DNA of 64,000 nucleotides from Gemmatimonadota bacterium (GTDB taxonomy: Bacteria; Latescibacterota; UBA2968; GCA-2709665). The notes below the pieces were generated by a model, which saw only the letters and a list, made by a program, of their open reading frames with translations, searched no databases and had not been told where the DNA came from. The stretch is taken from NCBI GenBank assembly GCA_028873695.1, contig JAPPNU010000062.1:143790-207789 (forward strand), read 5' to 3'. This document shows positions 8,913 to 17,869 of this stretch, in pieces. Both the position numbers and the translations under genes were made by a program. The number at the start of each line of letters is the position of its first letter. Positions within the stretch are counted from its first letter, which is position 1.

Positions 8913-9890
8913 CTACATGCCGTCCGCTTCCAGCTTCGCCAGTTCCTCTTGAGCGACTTCAAAGGGTACGGGCATATAACCGTCCTTGATTACGGTTTCC
9001 TGACCCTCTTTCGAAAAGATGTACCTGCAGAACTCCCGCACCATCGGGTCGAGCGGCTTTCCCGGCGCCTTGTTTATGTAGATGAACAGAAACCGGCCGA
9101 GCGGATAGGCGCCATTGAGGACATTTTCCATGTCGGCGTCTTTGAATCCGTCCGCCGGATTCTCCGCGAGCGGTACCACGCGCACGTCCGACGTCCTGTA
9201 TCCGATTCCGCCGTAACCGATTCCGAAGCGGTCTTCCGCAACGCCCTGCACGACGGAAGCCGACCCCGGCTGTTCCTTGACCTCATCCTTGAAATCGCCC
9301 TTGGACAGGGCGTTCTTTTTGAAGAAACCATACGTGCCGGACGCTGAATTCCGACCGTACATGCTGATCAGCGCCGTTGCATGGTCTCCGGTCCATCCTG
9401 CGTCTTTCCAACGTTTTATGTCATCGGGATGACCCCGCCGACGGGTCTTCGAGAAGATCGCGTCCACCTGCCGCAGGGTTAATCCTTCGATAGGATTGTC
9501 CTTGTTCACAAAGACCGCCAGGGCGTCGAGTGCGGTCCGCAACGGCGAGGGCGGGTACCCGAACGCCTGCTCGAATTTATCCACCTCCGTAGCCTTCATC
9601 GCACGGGACATGGGTCCGAACTGAGCAGTGCCTTCGATCAGCGCAGGCGGTGCGGTGCTGGATCCCTTGCCTTCGATCTGGACGTTCACGTTGGGGTAAT
9701 ATTTGCGAAAGCCCTCCAGCCACAGCGCCATGAGGTTGTTCATCGTATCCGACCCGATGCTGCTGGCGCTCCCCGAAATCCACCTCGCCTTCGTATAAGC
9801 CGGAATGCGCGGGTCGACCTCCAGCGTCTGCGCCCGGACCGGCGCCACGTGGGCCGTCAGCAAAATTACAGCGATCATTGTTCGTTTCAT
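8913..9890 (-). CDS. pstS: Phosphate-binding periplasmic protein PstS
   Basis: A 325-aa solute-binding protein. The chosen ATG at 9890 is preceded by GGGAGG at nine bases and opens a clean signal peptide (MKRTMIAVILLTAHVAPVRA); an ATG seven codons upstream is less likely. PstS features include the phosphate-contacting GSASSIGSDTMNNLM near the N-terminus and NSASGTYGFFK in the middle. It delivers periplasmic phosphate to PstCA. It is the first gene of the pst operon; I found no convincing PHO box in the roughly 180 bp upstream. Confidence 0.95.
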   Translation of the reverse strand: MKRTMIAVILLTAHVAPVRAQTLEVDPRIPAYTKARWISGSASSIGSDTMNNLMALWLEGFRKYYPNVNVQIEGKGSSTAPPALIEGTAQFGPMSRAMKATEVDKFEQAFGYPPSPLRTALDALAVFVNKDNPIEGLTLRQVDAIFSKTRRRGHPDDIKRWKDAGWTGDHATALISMYGRNSASGTYGFFKKNALSKGDFKDEVKEQPGSASVVQGVAEDRFGIGYGGIGYRTSDVRVVPLAENPADGFKDADMENVLNGAYPLGRFLFIYINKAPGKPLDPMVREFCRYIFSKEGQETVIKDGYMPVPFEVAQEELAKLEADGM

Positions 9891-10069
9891 CCTTTTGTAC
9901 CTCCCGATCATGCGGGCTTTCCGTCAGAATGCGTTCATATGGTCAATATAAGCGGCGAATGTTACAATCTCTCTTCGATAACGAAGGTAATCGGAAAATA
10001 GCGGCCGAAACGTTCGGCGTGACGTCGATGGCGAATGGGCGAAACCGGCGTGAACGGCTCTGCGCGGCA

Positions 10070-11044
10070 CTAAAATCTGTAGCACACCGTCATCCGGGGG
10101 ATAATTCCGGTATCTGCGACTGAGGACCGTTTTATCGTCGCCACCACATTGGGCATGATGTGGATGTTTCCGGCCGGCGCCACGTCGATTCCGCCAATAA
10201 ACATGAATTCCTCGTCCCGTTCCGTGCTCCGGTTGGGATCGTAAAAGTCCAGTCGGCCGAATACGTCGACCCGGGGTTTCACGTTAACGTTGCCGAAGGC
10301 GGATACGCCACGTACCTGTATGTCGTCGCCTGATTGCCCCCTTCTGTTATTCCGGATGAATCCCTCTATACCGAGACGGAAACTCTCGCCTGAAGTACCC
10401 AGCATCCCGGCGAACGTTATGCGGTCTTTCCCTTCGGGCTTGCCTTCCCAGTCGAGGTAGACCGTGGCTTCGACGACGTCCGTGGGTTTCAGGTGAAGCA
10501 GGGAGTATACTTTCTTGCCGTTGTCGGCCTCGGGGCGCTGACCGCTGCCGTTGCCGATCATCAGTTGGACGTTCACCCTGCCCGCCCCATCCAACTTTCC
10601 CCTGTATCCCACCCCGAGATCCGCGGATGAGCCGATCTTGCGCATATCCATGATTGTCTTTGCAATCGATCGGTAACCCCAAATTCGTTCGGATACGTTC
10701 CAGGTGGGTGTGCCGAACAGCCCCATGTTCACCGTCCGGCCGTTTGTGCGGTATCGCAAATACCCGTGCTTTACGAACGGCCTCATCTTGTCCTCGCCGC
10801 CAAATCCCGCGTCGTTGGCTTCGTAACGCACCCGCCCGGACCAGCGGTCATTCCACTTGAGGTCGTACGTGAGGTAGATTCTTCGGAACTTGAAACCGTT
10901 CTCGTTCTTTTCCGTTCCGGTGACAACGAAATAATAATCGCCGAAGGCAACCCCCTTGATCTTGCCTTCGGCGCCATCCGCAGGCCCGAAAAGACCCAGG
11001 CTCAACAGCGCAGTAATTCCCCAGACTTTCCACTTCAGCAGCAT
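10070..11044 (-). CDS. Outer-membrane porin-like beta barrel
   Basis: A 324-aa predicted outer-membrane protein. A signal peptide (MLLKWKVWGITALLSLGLFG..., cleavage near ADGAEG) is followed by alternating amphipathic beta strands, and the protein ends in Phe (MTVCYRF), the usual terminus of Bam-inserted barrels. GGGAGGAGCT sits just before the ATG. It lies on the same strand upstream of pstS, and its strand pattern fits the phosphate-selective porin O/P group. I infer that it admits phosphate to the periplasm; specificity cannot be read from the sequence. Confidence 0.8.
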   Translation of the reverse strand: MLLKWKVWGITALLSLGLFGPADGAEGKIKGVAFGDYYFVVTGTEKNENGFKFRRIYLTYDLKWNDRWSGRVRYEANDAGFGGEDKMRPFVKHGYLRYRTNGRTVNMGLFGTPTWNVSERIWGYRSIAKTIMDMRKIGSSADLGVGYRGKLDGAGRVNVQLMIGNGSGQRPEADNGKKVYSLLHLKPTDVVEATVYLDWEGKPEGKDRITFAGMLGTSGESFRLGIEGFIRNNRRGQSGDDIQVRGVSAFGNVNVKPRVDVFGRLDFYDPNRSTERDEEFMFIGGIDVAPAGNIHIMPNVVATIKRSSVADTGIIPRMTVCYRF

Positions 11045-11085
11045 AGCTCCTCCCCGTCCGGGCGGTTAAACGACCGACCTGGACT

Positions 11086-11250
11086 GGTGTCCTGTCCCGA
11101 AAATTTCTCACCATTCGACCGACGATTCATCCCGTCTCGCTACGTTCCCGTCGCTCGACGACCTTACGCAGGTCGACTGCGCTCCGGCGCCTTGCGAGCC
11201 GGGCGACTCGGCGGTCGAATTTTGGCAACTTATTTCCGGGACAGAACCCC
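11086..11250. mobile_element. MITE-like element with terminal inverted repeats
   Basis: The ends are imperfect inverted repeats: GTCCTGTCCCGAAAAT at 11089-11104 and ATTTCCGGGACAGAAC at 11232-11247. The reverse complement of the second matches the first at 14 of 16 positions. The roughly 165-bp interior has no gene. The right 52 bp (11199-11250) aligns without gaps to 23825-23876 next to ridA, with 39 of 52 identities by hand count. I infer a small non-autonomous element or the remnant of a transposon end. Confidence 0.55.
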
Positions 11251-11415
11251 AACTGCCAGGCGGTACTTGCGGTTCACCGGATTTTGTGCGCCGAGGCGGA
11301 GGATCGACTGCCGGGGCTGGAGCCGGGGGCCAGCCTCGGGCGCCGATCCGTCGCCGGCAGGACAACGAAAAAAATGGGATCGTTCGAATCAGCTTGGCGA
11401 AACATGCGACCCGCC

Positions 11416-11455
11416 AGTTACGAAACGGTCACTCCTGTGTTACAATAAGGTTACG
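11416..11455 (+). promoter_or_regulatory. PHO-box-like array of four half-sites
   Basis: Four 7-bp units start at 11416, 11427, 11438 and 11449, an exact 11-bp period: AGTTACG, GGTCACT, TGTTACA and GGTTACG. PHO boxes bound by PhoB-family regulators are direct repeats of 7-bp half-sites with 4-bp spacers, so the geometry fits. The array lies about 185 bp upstream of the CHAD/ParA genes. A PhoB homologue is encoded in this window. Confidence 0.6.
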
Positions 11456-11640
11456 ATTTGCTGCTTTGGCGTCCCTCTGCAGAACGATGTCAGGTTTCTC
11501 CGCAGTCCGGGGCGGGCACGGTCCAGGAGGGATATCACTTCAGCGCGCGTTGGGACTTTCTTGTTTTTTGAATGGGTTCAACGTAATTTTATCAGGGGCC
11601 CGCGTCACATATCCCCGGCGAGTTCTGATGGGAATCTGCC

Positions 11641-13176
11641 ATGAAAAACAAAGTGTGTACACTGCGGCTTCCGGCATCGGTCGATCCGCGCGGCATATGG
11701 CGCAAGGCCGCCGGTTCGCATACGTGCGAACCGATCGAAGAAACGGTGCAGATCCGGACGTTTTACGACACGTTCGACTGGCGCCTCTTCAACAGGGACC
11801 TGGTACTGTTGAAGGAACGGGACCGTTACCTTCTCTACAGCCTGCCGAACCGCGAAACGGTCGCATCGGTCAGCCTTCCGCGCGAAGCCGATCCGGTATA
11901 CAGCACGGACTTTCCGGAGGGACCCATGAAAGGGGTTCTGCAGGCGCACCTGAGCGTACGGGCGCTCTTGCCCCTCGCGAAAGCCAGAACCCGCCGGCAG
12001 ACCATGCGCGTTCTCAACAGGAATGAAAAGACGGTCCTCATTGCAACGATTGAGCAGGCGCGTGTGATGGACGCGGTACATACCGGACAGTCGCTCAGCA
12101 CCGTCATGTTGAACCCCGTCCGCGGGTACGAAAAACACGCTCGAAGACTGCGCCGGTTCCTGCGCGACGCCGGCGCCGAACCCCAGACGGAAGACCTGTT
12201 TCACGTGGCGATGAGGGCAACAGGCAGAGAACCGGCGGACTATACCTCCAAATTCAATGTCGTGCTGGAACCCGATCTGAACGGCGCGGAGGCCGCGAGG
12301 CGGATTCTGGGTTGCCTGTTCAGGACGATCAGGCGCAATGAAGCGGGCATCAAGGAGGACGTCGATACCGAATTTCTGCACGATTTCAGGGTTGGCATCC
12401 GGCGTACCCGGTCGGCCCTCAGCCAGATCAAGTCCGTTTTTCCGGAAGTCCCGCTCCGCCGGTTCCGGAAGGACTTCTCCTGGCTCGGAAAACTCACCAA
12501 CCGCATGCGCGACCTGGACGTCGCCCTGCTGAAGCGGGACACGTACGGATTGCTCCTGCCGGGATATCTCCGGCCCCGGCTGGATCCGCTCTTCGAATCC
12601 ATGCGGGACGAGCGAACGGGTGAACACCGGCGTCTGGCCGCCGCCCTGGACGGCGACAGGTACCGGAAAATCGCGGCGGAATGGGAGGCATTCCTGGAAG
12701 GCCCGCCGGAGTCCGATGCACCGGATAATGCGGAAGCGCCGGCGATGGGGCTGGCGCAAGGGTTCATCGACAAGAGGTACCGGCGCGTGGTCGAAATGGG
12801 AGCCGCTATTGAAGCGTCCACGCCGGACGCCGACCTTCATCGGCTTCGGATCGAGTGCAAGAAACTGCGATACCTGCTCGAATTCTTCTCATCGCTTTTT
12901 CCTCCGGGAGAGATCCGCCTGATCGTCGGGCACCTCAAGAGCCTGCAGGACAACCTAGGCGACTTCAACGATCTCTCCGTTCAACAGGCCGACCTTAAGG
13001 AATACCTGCGCACATTGTCCGCGGAGAGAACTCATCCGGAAGCCTTCGCCGCCATCGGCGGGTTGATCGGCTGTCTCTACCGCGAACAGCAAACCGTCCG
13101 CGGGGCGTTTTCAAAGACCTTTACCGAATTCAACCGGGCGGAGGTTGCCGCGACGTTTCGACGCTTGTCTGGATGA
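11641..13176 (+). CDS. CYTH-like/CHAD domain protein
   Basis: A 511-aa cytoplasmic protein. Residues about 30-70 (TFYDTFDWRLFNRDLVLLKER) resemble the substrate-tunnel strands of CYTH/triphosphate-tunnel enzymes. The C-terminal half is a CHAD domain, a helical bundle with conserved basic faces at DFRVGIRRTRSALSQIK and LHRLRIECKKLRYLLEFF. CHAD proteins bind inorganic polyphosphate and localise to polyphosphate granules. It lies 18 bp upstream of a ParA-like gene and about 0.9 kb upstream of polyphosphate kinase. PHO-box-like repeats upstream suggest induction by phosphate starvation. Confidence 0.85.
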   Translation: MKNKVCTLRLPASVDPRGIWRKAAGSHTCEPIEETVQIRTFYDTFDWRLFNRDLVLLKERDRYLLYSLPNRETVASVSLPREADPVYSTDFPEGPMKGVLQAHLSVRALLPLAKARTRRQTMRVLNRNEKTVLIATIEQARVMDAVHTGQSLSTVMLNPVRGYEKHARRLRRFLRDAGAEPQTEDLFHVAMRATGREPADYTSKFNVVLEPDLNGAEAARRILGCLFRTIRRNEAGIKEDVDTEFLHDFRVGIRRTRSALSQIKSVFPEVPLRRFRKDFSWLGKLTNRMRDLDVALLKRDTYGLLLPGYLRPRLDPLFESMRDERTGEHRRLAAALDGDRYRKIAAEWEAFLEGPPESDAPDNAEAPAMGLAQGFIDKRYRRVVEMGAAIEASTPDADLHRLRIECKKLRYLLEFFSSLFPPGEIRLIVGHLKSLQDNLGDFNDLSVQQADLKEYLRTLSAERTHPEAFAAIGGLIGCLYREQQTVRGAFSKTFTEFNRAEVAATFRRLSG

Positions 13177-13194
13177 AGGCCGAAAGCTCATTCT

Positions 13195-13944
13195 ATGCCA
13201 ACAGTCGCGCTGTACAACATCAAGGGCGGGGTGGGGAAGACCGCAGCGGCGGTGAATCTGGCCTATCTCGCCGCGTGCGATGGCGCACAGACCATTCTGT
13301 TCGACCTGGACCCCCAGGGTGCGGCCGCGTTCTATTTTCGCATTAAACCCTCCAGGAAACTGCCGGGTGGAAAATTCCTTCGCGGGGGGCGCAGGATAGA
13401 AAAGCGCATACGCGGTACTGACTATGAGAACCTGGACCTGCTTCCGTCTAACCTGTCGTTCAGAAACCTGGATACGACGTTGAGCAAGCTCAAAGGACCC
13501 TCAAAGCGGCTCTATCGCGTTCTGAAACCCTATCGTAAGTCGTACGACTTCATCTTTCTCGACTGTCCGCCTGGCATCGGCCTGGTGTCGGAGAATATGC
13601 TCCTTGCCTCCGATATCGTCCTGGTACCGTGCGTTCCCACCACGTTGTCCATGCGTACCTACGACCAACTGGTGGATTTCTTCCAATCCAAAGGCCGGGA
13701 CGTCTCGCGGATCTACCCGTTCTTCGCAATGGTCGAGAAACGGAAGCGCATGCACAGCGAACAACTGAAGTCCGGCAGGAACCGTGAACACCGGTTTCTG
13801 GATACGCAGATTCCCTATGCATCGGAAGTCGAGAGAATGGGTGTCCACCGGGAACCGGTCCCGTGTTTCGCTCCGGGTTCGCCTGCCGCGTGTGCGTATC
13901 AGGACCTCTGGCATGAACTGAAAGCGCTGGCGTCGGGGGGTTGA
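13195..13944 (+). CDS. ParA/MinD-family P-loop ATPase
   Basis: A 249-aa ATPase with the deviant Walker A KGGVGKTA at the N-terminus, the Walker A' segment FDLDPQGAAAF and Walker B DFIFLDCPPGIGL. ParA proteins cycle between nucleoid-bound dimers and monomers to segregate DNA or position large cytoplasmic cargo. No ParB gene or parS-like site is adjacent; the gene sits between a polyphosphate-binding CHAD protein (18 bp upstream) and polyphosphate kinase. I infer that it may position polyphosphate granules. Family assignment is secure, the cargo is not. Confidence 0.9.
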   Translation: MPTVALYNIKGGVGKTAAAVNLAYLAACDGAQTILFDLDPQGAAAFYFRIKPSRKLPGGKFLRGGRRIEKRIRGTDYENLDLLPSNLSFRNLDTTLSKLKGPSKRLYRVLKPYRKSYDFIFLDCPPGIGLVSENMLLASDIVLVPCVPTTLSMRTYDQLVDFFQSKGRDVSRIYPFFAMVEKRKRMHSEQLKSGRNREHRFLDTQIPYASEVERMGVHREPVPCFAPGSPAACAYQDLWHELKALASGG

Positions 13945-14004
13945 CGGGCGACGCCGAGGTACGTCAAACCGCGGAACAATAATGACTTGCGAGCCCGATT
14001 CCGA

Positions 14005-14033
14005 TTGACGGAGGCATTGCGCAGGATTATCTT
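14005..14033 (+). promoter_or_regulatory. Sigma70-type promoter for ppk1
   Basis: TTGACG (14005-14010) and TATCTT (14028-14033) are separated by exactly 17 bp. Transcription would start near 14040, which argues against the TTG codon at 14040 and for the ATG at 14082 as the polyphosphate kinase start. Confidence 0.6.
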
Positions 14034-14081
14034 TGCCCGTTGCAGGTGTCGATAGCGAAGGTCAACAACGGGATTCACGGT

Positions 14082-16193
14082 ATGAACCTCGACGATCCAA
14101 AACTGTATACCAACCGGGAAATCTCCTGGCTTCGCTTCAACGAACGCGTCCTTGAGGAAGCCCGGGACCCGAAGAATCCTCTTCTGGAGAGGGTGAAATT
14201 CCTCGCCATCGTGGCGAATAATCTGGATGAGTTCTTCGAGATCCGCGTTGCGGGCTTGCTGCAGCAGATGGAAGCCGGGGTTCCGGATGCCGGTCCCGAC
14301 GGGCTGTTACCGGAGGAGCTGTATGAAGCCGTTTCCATCGAGGCCCACCGGATGGTCGACGAGCAATATGCCTGCTGGAACGGCGAGTTGTTGCCCGCCC
14401 TGAAGAAAGCCGACGTACATATCCGTTCGTTGAAAGACCTTAATGAGGCGGAGCAGGCATTTATCCGTGACTACTGGCTGGATGAACTTCATCCGGTTCT
14501 CACGCCCCTTACCGTCAACCCCGCCCATCCCTTTCCACGCGTGGTAAACAAGTCGCTCTGCCTTGCCGTGTTGCTCAAGGACAGCGTGGGCGACACCCTG
14601 TTCGGGGTCGTTACCGTTCCGCGCGTGCTGCCCCGTCTCATCCGTCTGCCCAGGGAGGATGAGGGCAGGCGCGTAGATTACCTGTTTCTGGCCGACCTCG
14701 TGCGCGCGCACATCCCGGAGTTGTATCGGGGATACGAGATTCTGGGCACGGCCGCTTTTCGAATCACGCGCAACAGCGACCTCTACCTCGACGAGGAGGA
14801 AGCCGACGACCTGCTTCTGGCCATCGAAGACGAACTCAAACGCAGGCGCAAGGGCGATACCGTCCGGTTGGAAATCGACGCGGCGGCGCCGAAGCAGATC
14901 GAACGCAGGCTGCGGGCGATCTACCATCTCACCGAGAAGCAGGTGTACCGCGTGAACGGTCCGGTCAATCTCAATCGCCTGATGATGCTCTACGGGGCGA
15001 CCCGGCGTCCGGACCTCAAGGACGCGCCGTACCACCCGGCGGAATACCCCTTCGCCGATGATCTCAACCAGCTCTTCGCCGAGATCCGCCAGCGGGACAT
15101 CCTGCTGCATCATCCCTACGACTCATTTCATCCCGTCGTGCAGTTTGTTCAGTCCGCCGCGAGGGACCCGGACGTACTGGCCATCAAGCAGACGCTGTAC
15201 CGCACCACGGAAGACTCGCCCATCATGGATGCGCTGCTCAAAGCCGCGGAAGCGGGCAAGGAAGTTACCGTGATCGTCGAGCTCAAAGCCCGATTCGACG
15301 AGGCTTCCAACATCCGTTGGGCGCGGCAACTCCAGGATGCGGGCGTGTACGTCGCGTACGGCGTGGTTGGCTTGAAAACGCATTGCAAGCTCTCCATGCT
15401 GGTCCGCCGCGAAGCCGACGGCCTCCGCCGCTACGCCCACATCGGTACCGGCAACTACAATGCATCGACGGCGCGGGTATATACGGATCTGGGTCTGATG
15501 ACGGCAAGAGAAGACATTACCAGCGACGTGGCCGAGGTGTTCAACCTGCTCACGACCCAGTCCGAACGCCCTGAAGTCAGGAAGCTTCTTGTCGCGCCCT
15601 TCAATATGATGGAATCCATTCTTGCGAAAATCGATCGGGAGATCGAACACGCCAGGGCCGGTCGGCCGGGCCGCATCGTGTGCAAGATGAACTCGCTTCA
15701 GGATGCGAAGATCGTCAGAGCGCTTTACAGGGCCTCCCGGAACGGCGTCGACGTGGACCTGATCGTCCGCGGGATCTGCTGTATCCGCCCCGGCATTCCC
15801 GGGATCAGCGATCGCATTCGCGTCAGAAGCATTGTCGGGCGTTATCTTGAGCACAGTCGCATTTACATGTTCGAAAACGGATCCAAACCCGAGATCTACA
15901 CCGGGAGCGCGGACTGGATGCCTCGCAATCTCCGGCGACGGGTGGAAATCCTGTGTCCCGTTGAAGACCCGGTTCTTAAGCGAAGAATCCAAACCGAGAT
16001 TCTCTCCCCGTGTCTGGCCGACAATATCAAGGCGCGTGAAGTCCTGCCAGACGGCGACCATCGCCGCGTGGAGGCCGAGAACGGACGGACAGCCGTTTCG
16101 TCACAGGAAGTCCAGATGGGGCTGGCCAGAGGAGAAAAGTTCGAGATTCCCGACTTCTTCGCCGCCAACGGACCGGCCACTGCATCAGGCTGA
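14082..16193 (+). CDS. ppk1: Polyphosphate kinase PPK1
   Basis: A 703-aa enzyme that reversibly polymerises the gamma-phosphate of ATP into inorganic polyphosphate. The N-terminus (YTNREISWLRFNERVLEEA) is the PPK1 signature, and the active-site loop YAHIGTGNYN holds the autophosphorylated histidine. RFDEASNIRWARQL and the second phospholipase-D-like repeat (ENGSKPEIYTGSADWMPRN) are also present. Length is typical. A TTG 14 codons upstream stays in frame, but the predicted promoter overlaps it. It completes a CHAD-ParA-PPK1 set beside the pst and pho genes and is followed by a shared terminator. Confidence 0.97.
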   Translation: MNLDDPKLYTNREISWLRFNERVLEEARDPKNPLLERVKFLAIVANNLDEFFEIRVAGLLQQMEAGVPDAGPDGLLPEELYEAVSIEAHRMVDEQYACWNGELLPALKKADVHIRSLKDLNEAEQAFIRDYWLDELHPVLTPLTVNPAHPFPRVVNKSLCLAVLLKDSVGDTLFGVVTVPRVLPRLIRLPREDEGRRVDYLFLADLVRAHIPELYRGYEILGTAAFRITRNSDLYLDEEEADDLLLAIEDELKRRRKGDTVRLEIDAAAPKQIERRLRAIYHLTEKQVYRVNGPVNLNRLMMLYGATRRPDLKDAPYHPAEYPFADDLNQLFAEIRQRDILLHHPYDSFHPVVQFVQSAARDPDVLAIKQTLYRTTEDSPIMDALLKAAEAGKEVTVIVELKARFDEASNIRWARQLQDAGVYVAYGVVGLKTHCKLSMLVRREADGLRRYAHIGTGNYNASTARVYTDLGLMTAREDITSDVAEVFNLLTTQSERPEVRKLLVAPFNMMESILAKIDREIEHARAGRPGRIVCKMNSLQDAKIVRALYRASRNGVDVDLIVRGICCIRPGIPGISDRIRVRSIVGRYLEHSRIYMFENGSKPEIYTGSADWMPRNLRRRVEILCPVEDPVLKRRIQTEILSPCLADNIKAREVLPDGDHRRVEAENGRTAVSSQEVQMGLARGEKFEIPDFFAANGPATASG

Positions 16194-16202
16194 TCCAGGC
16201 AG

Positions 16203-16239
16203 AAAAAAGACGTGGGACGCTCTTGCGATCCCCCGTCTT
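16203..16239 (-). terminator. Bidirectional terminator between ppk1 and phoR
   Basis: AAGACG and CGTCTT flank inner GGGA/TCCC and CGC/GCG pairings to form a long hairpin with a TCTT loop. On the minus strand it is followed by a run of T, placing an intrinsic terminator 17 bp past the phoR stop. On the plus strand it lies just after ppk1 and may serve both convergent genes. Confidence 0.8.
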
Positions 16240-16255
16240 CATTTCTTTCGTTCTG

Positions 16256-17704
16256 CTATACAATCGGCAGGGTAAAGCCGAACGTCGATCCGGCGCCGAG
16301 GATACTCTTTGCATAGACCCGTTCCCCGTGGGACTCGACGATATGCCGGACAATCGAAAGACCGAGACCCGTTCCACCCAGACTCCTGGAACGTCCCCTG
16401 TCCACGCGGTAAAACCGCTCGAACACGCGCGGCAGCGAATCCGAAGGGATCCCGATACCGTTATCCACGACTTCCAGCGCCGCACTACCGCCTGACTCGA
16501 CCGGCCCTGTAACCGAATCCTGATTGCCGGCTTCCGGCGCCAGGACAAACAGCGGCGTGTTGTCCGAACCCGCGAGTTCCTCATTCGTCCCCATCCGCCT
16601 GGCAGCAACCCGCACACTTCCGCCCCGCGGTGTATACTTCACCGCATTGTCCAGCAGGTTCACCACAGCCTGCTCGATCAGCTTCGCATCGCCGCGAACC
16701 GACAGCTCATCCTGAACGTCCACCAAAACCTCAATGTCCTTGTCGGCGGCCTGTTGTCGAACCGAGTCGTACGCCCGATCCACTGCCCGCCGGATCGCGA
16801 ATGCCTGCAATTCAATCGTCAGACTGTCGGACTGCAACCGCGAAAGATCGAGCAGATCTTCCAGCAGCAGCTGAAGCCGGTCTGAATGCGCCAGTATCGT
16901 CTGCACGAATCGATCGGCGGCGGCGCGGTCGTCAAGCGCGCCCTCGGCCAGCGTATCCGCGCAACCCTTGATGGCCGTCAGCGGCGTTCTTATTTCGTGG
17001 GATACGTTGGCCACGAAATCCTTGCGCGCACGCTCCAGCCGATGCAACTCGGTCGTGTCGTAGAAGACCGCCACGACACCCATACCCGCGCCCTCCCGGG
17101 GAACAGACCCCACCTGCACGTCGAAATGTCGTTCCGGCATGCCGGACGTCGTCATCGCATGCGTCCGGGCCTCGCCGGTCCTCAGGGTTCGTTCGATTGC
17201 CTCCTGAATCTGCACGTCGCGGATCATTTCCACCAGCGGCCGACCTTGAGTGGGGGGCGTCACGCCGAAGAGTTCCTCGAACGTCTGATTGGTCAACAGA
17301 ACCCGGCCGTCGCGTCCGGTAACGAGGATCCCCACCGTAATGTCCGCGAGAACCGTCTCGAGTCGCGACTTTTCGCCAACGATATCCGCGATCCGTTCCC
17401 CGACCCGTTGCCGCGCTGAATCCAGGGCCCGCGCCAGATCCTTGAATTCGCGCGGCAAAGCGTCGGAGGGTACGCGGTCATCGAAGTCGCCCGCCCCCAG
17501 GGAGTTTACGACCCCGGTCAGTCTACGTATGGCACGCGTCACCGAATGGGAGATACTGTACGACAATAGCAGCGCCAGGGCCAACCCCAGTACAGAGGCC
17601 AGCAGGATTTCGTGAATCGTACGGTTCGCGTACAGATACACGGCGGCCATGACGATAGCGATCACCGCCGCGCAGAGCAGCATCAGCCGCCAGTGTAATC
17701 GCAT
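16256..17704 (-). CDS. phoR: Phosphate-regulon-type sensor histidine kinase
   Basis: A 482-aa membrane kinase. Two N-terminal helices lie close together with almost no periplasmic loop, as in PhoR, which senses the Pst/PhoU state and not a ligand. Then come a HAMP segment, a PAS domain (LVTGRDGRVLLTNQTFEELF), the HisKA box NVSHEIRTPLTAIKG with the phosphorylated His, and ATPase boxes N (NLLDNAVKYT), G1 (DNGIGIP) and G2 (GGTGLGLSIV). The location beside pst, ppk1 and a PhoB-like regulator supports the name. phoB lies 2.5 kb upstream on the same strand, separated by three unrelated genes. Confidence 0.88.
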   Translation of the reverse strand: MRLHWRLMLLCAAVIAIVMAAVYLYANRTIHEILLASVLGLALALLLSYSISHSVTRAIRRLTGVVNSLGAGDFDDRVPSDALPREFKDLARALDSARQRVGERIADIVGEKSRLETVLADITVGILVTGRDGRVLLTNQTFEELFGVTPPTQGRPLVEMIRDVQIQEAIERTLRTGEARTHAMTTSGMPERHFDVQVGSVPREGAGMGVVAVFYDTTELHRLERARKDFVANVSHEIRTPLTAIKGCADTLAEGALDDRAAADRFVQTILAHSDRLQLLLEDLLDLSRLQSDSLTIELQAFAIRRAVDRAYDSVRQQAADKDIEVLVDVQDELSVRGDAKLIEQAVVNLLDNAVKYTPRGGSVRVAARRMGTNEELAGSDNTPLFVLAPEAGNQDSVTGPVESGGSAALEVVDNGIGIPSDSLPRVFERFYRVDRGRSRSLGGTGLGLSIVRHIVESHGERVYAKSILGAGSTFGFTLPIV

Positions 17705-17791
17705 CCCATGCGCCTTTCTCGAACTGCTCTGTCCGGAAATTCACAAAAATGACCCGTGCCGTCCTTAAAGAGCGAGACACAGGCCATATTT

Positions 17792-17820
17792 GTAGTAGAA
17801 TCCGGAATCCAGGATTTCAA
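17792..17820 (-). promoter_or_regulatory. Possible promoter for phoR
   Basis: On the minus strand TTGAAA and TACTAC are 17 bp apart, about 90 bp upstream of the phoR ATG. This would give phoR its own transcript now that phoB is no longer adjacent. The -10 match is only fair. Confidence 0.4.
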
Positions 17821-17869
17821 CTTGATCTGATACACTGTCGCGAGATGTTTCCGCTCGTTACAACACTGC

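Larger units (their letters stand above)
11045..11640. other. Intergenic region between porin and CHAD genes
   Basis: This 596-bp gap separates two divergent genes and has no credible reading frame. It contains a short inverted-repeat element (11086-11250) and a row of PHO-box-like half-sites (11416-11455), annotated separately. The rest shows no structure I can name. Confidence 0.7.

Noticed and set aside
7650..9347. 565-codon plus-strand frame
   Set aside because: Antisense to pstC and pstS; the translation is low-complexity Arg/His-rich sequence without domains.
9891..10069. PHO box upstream of pstS
   Set aside because: A single TGTTACA occurs on the plus strand, but no second half-site falls at the 11-bp period.
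11605..12840. 411-codon minus-strand frame
   Set aside because: Antisense to the CHAD gene, which has clear family motifs.
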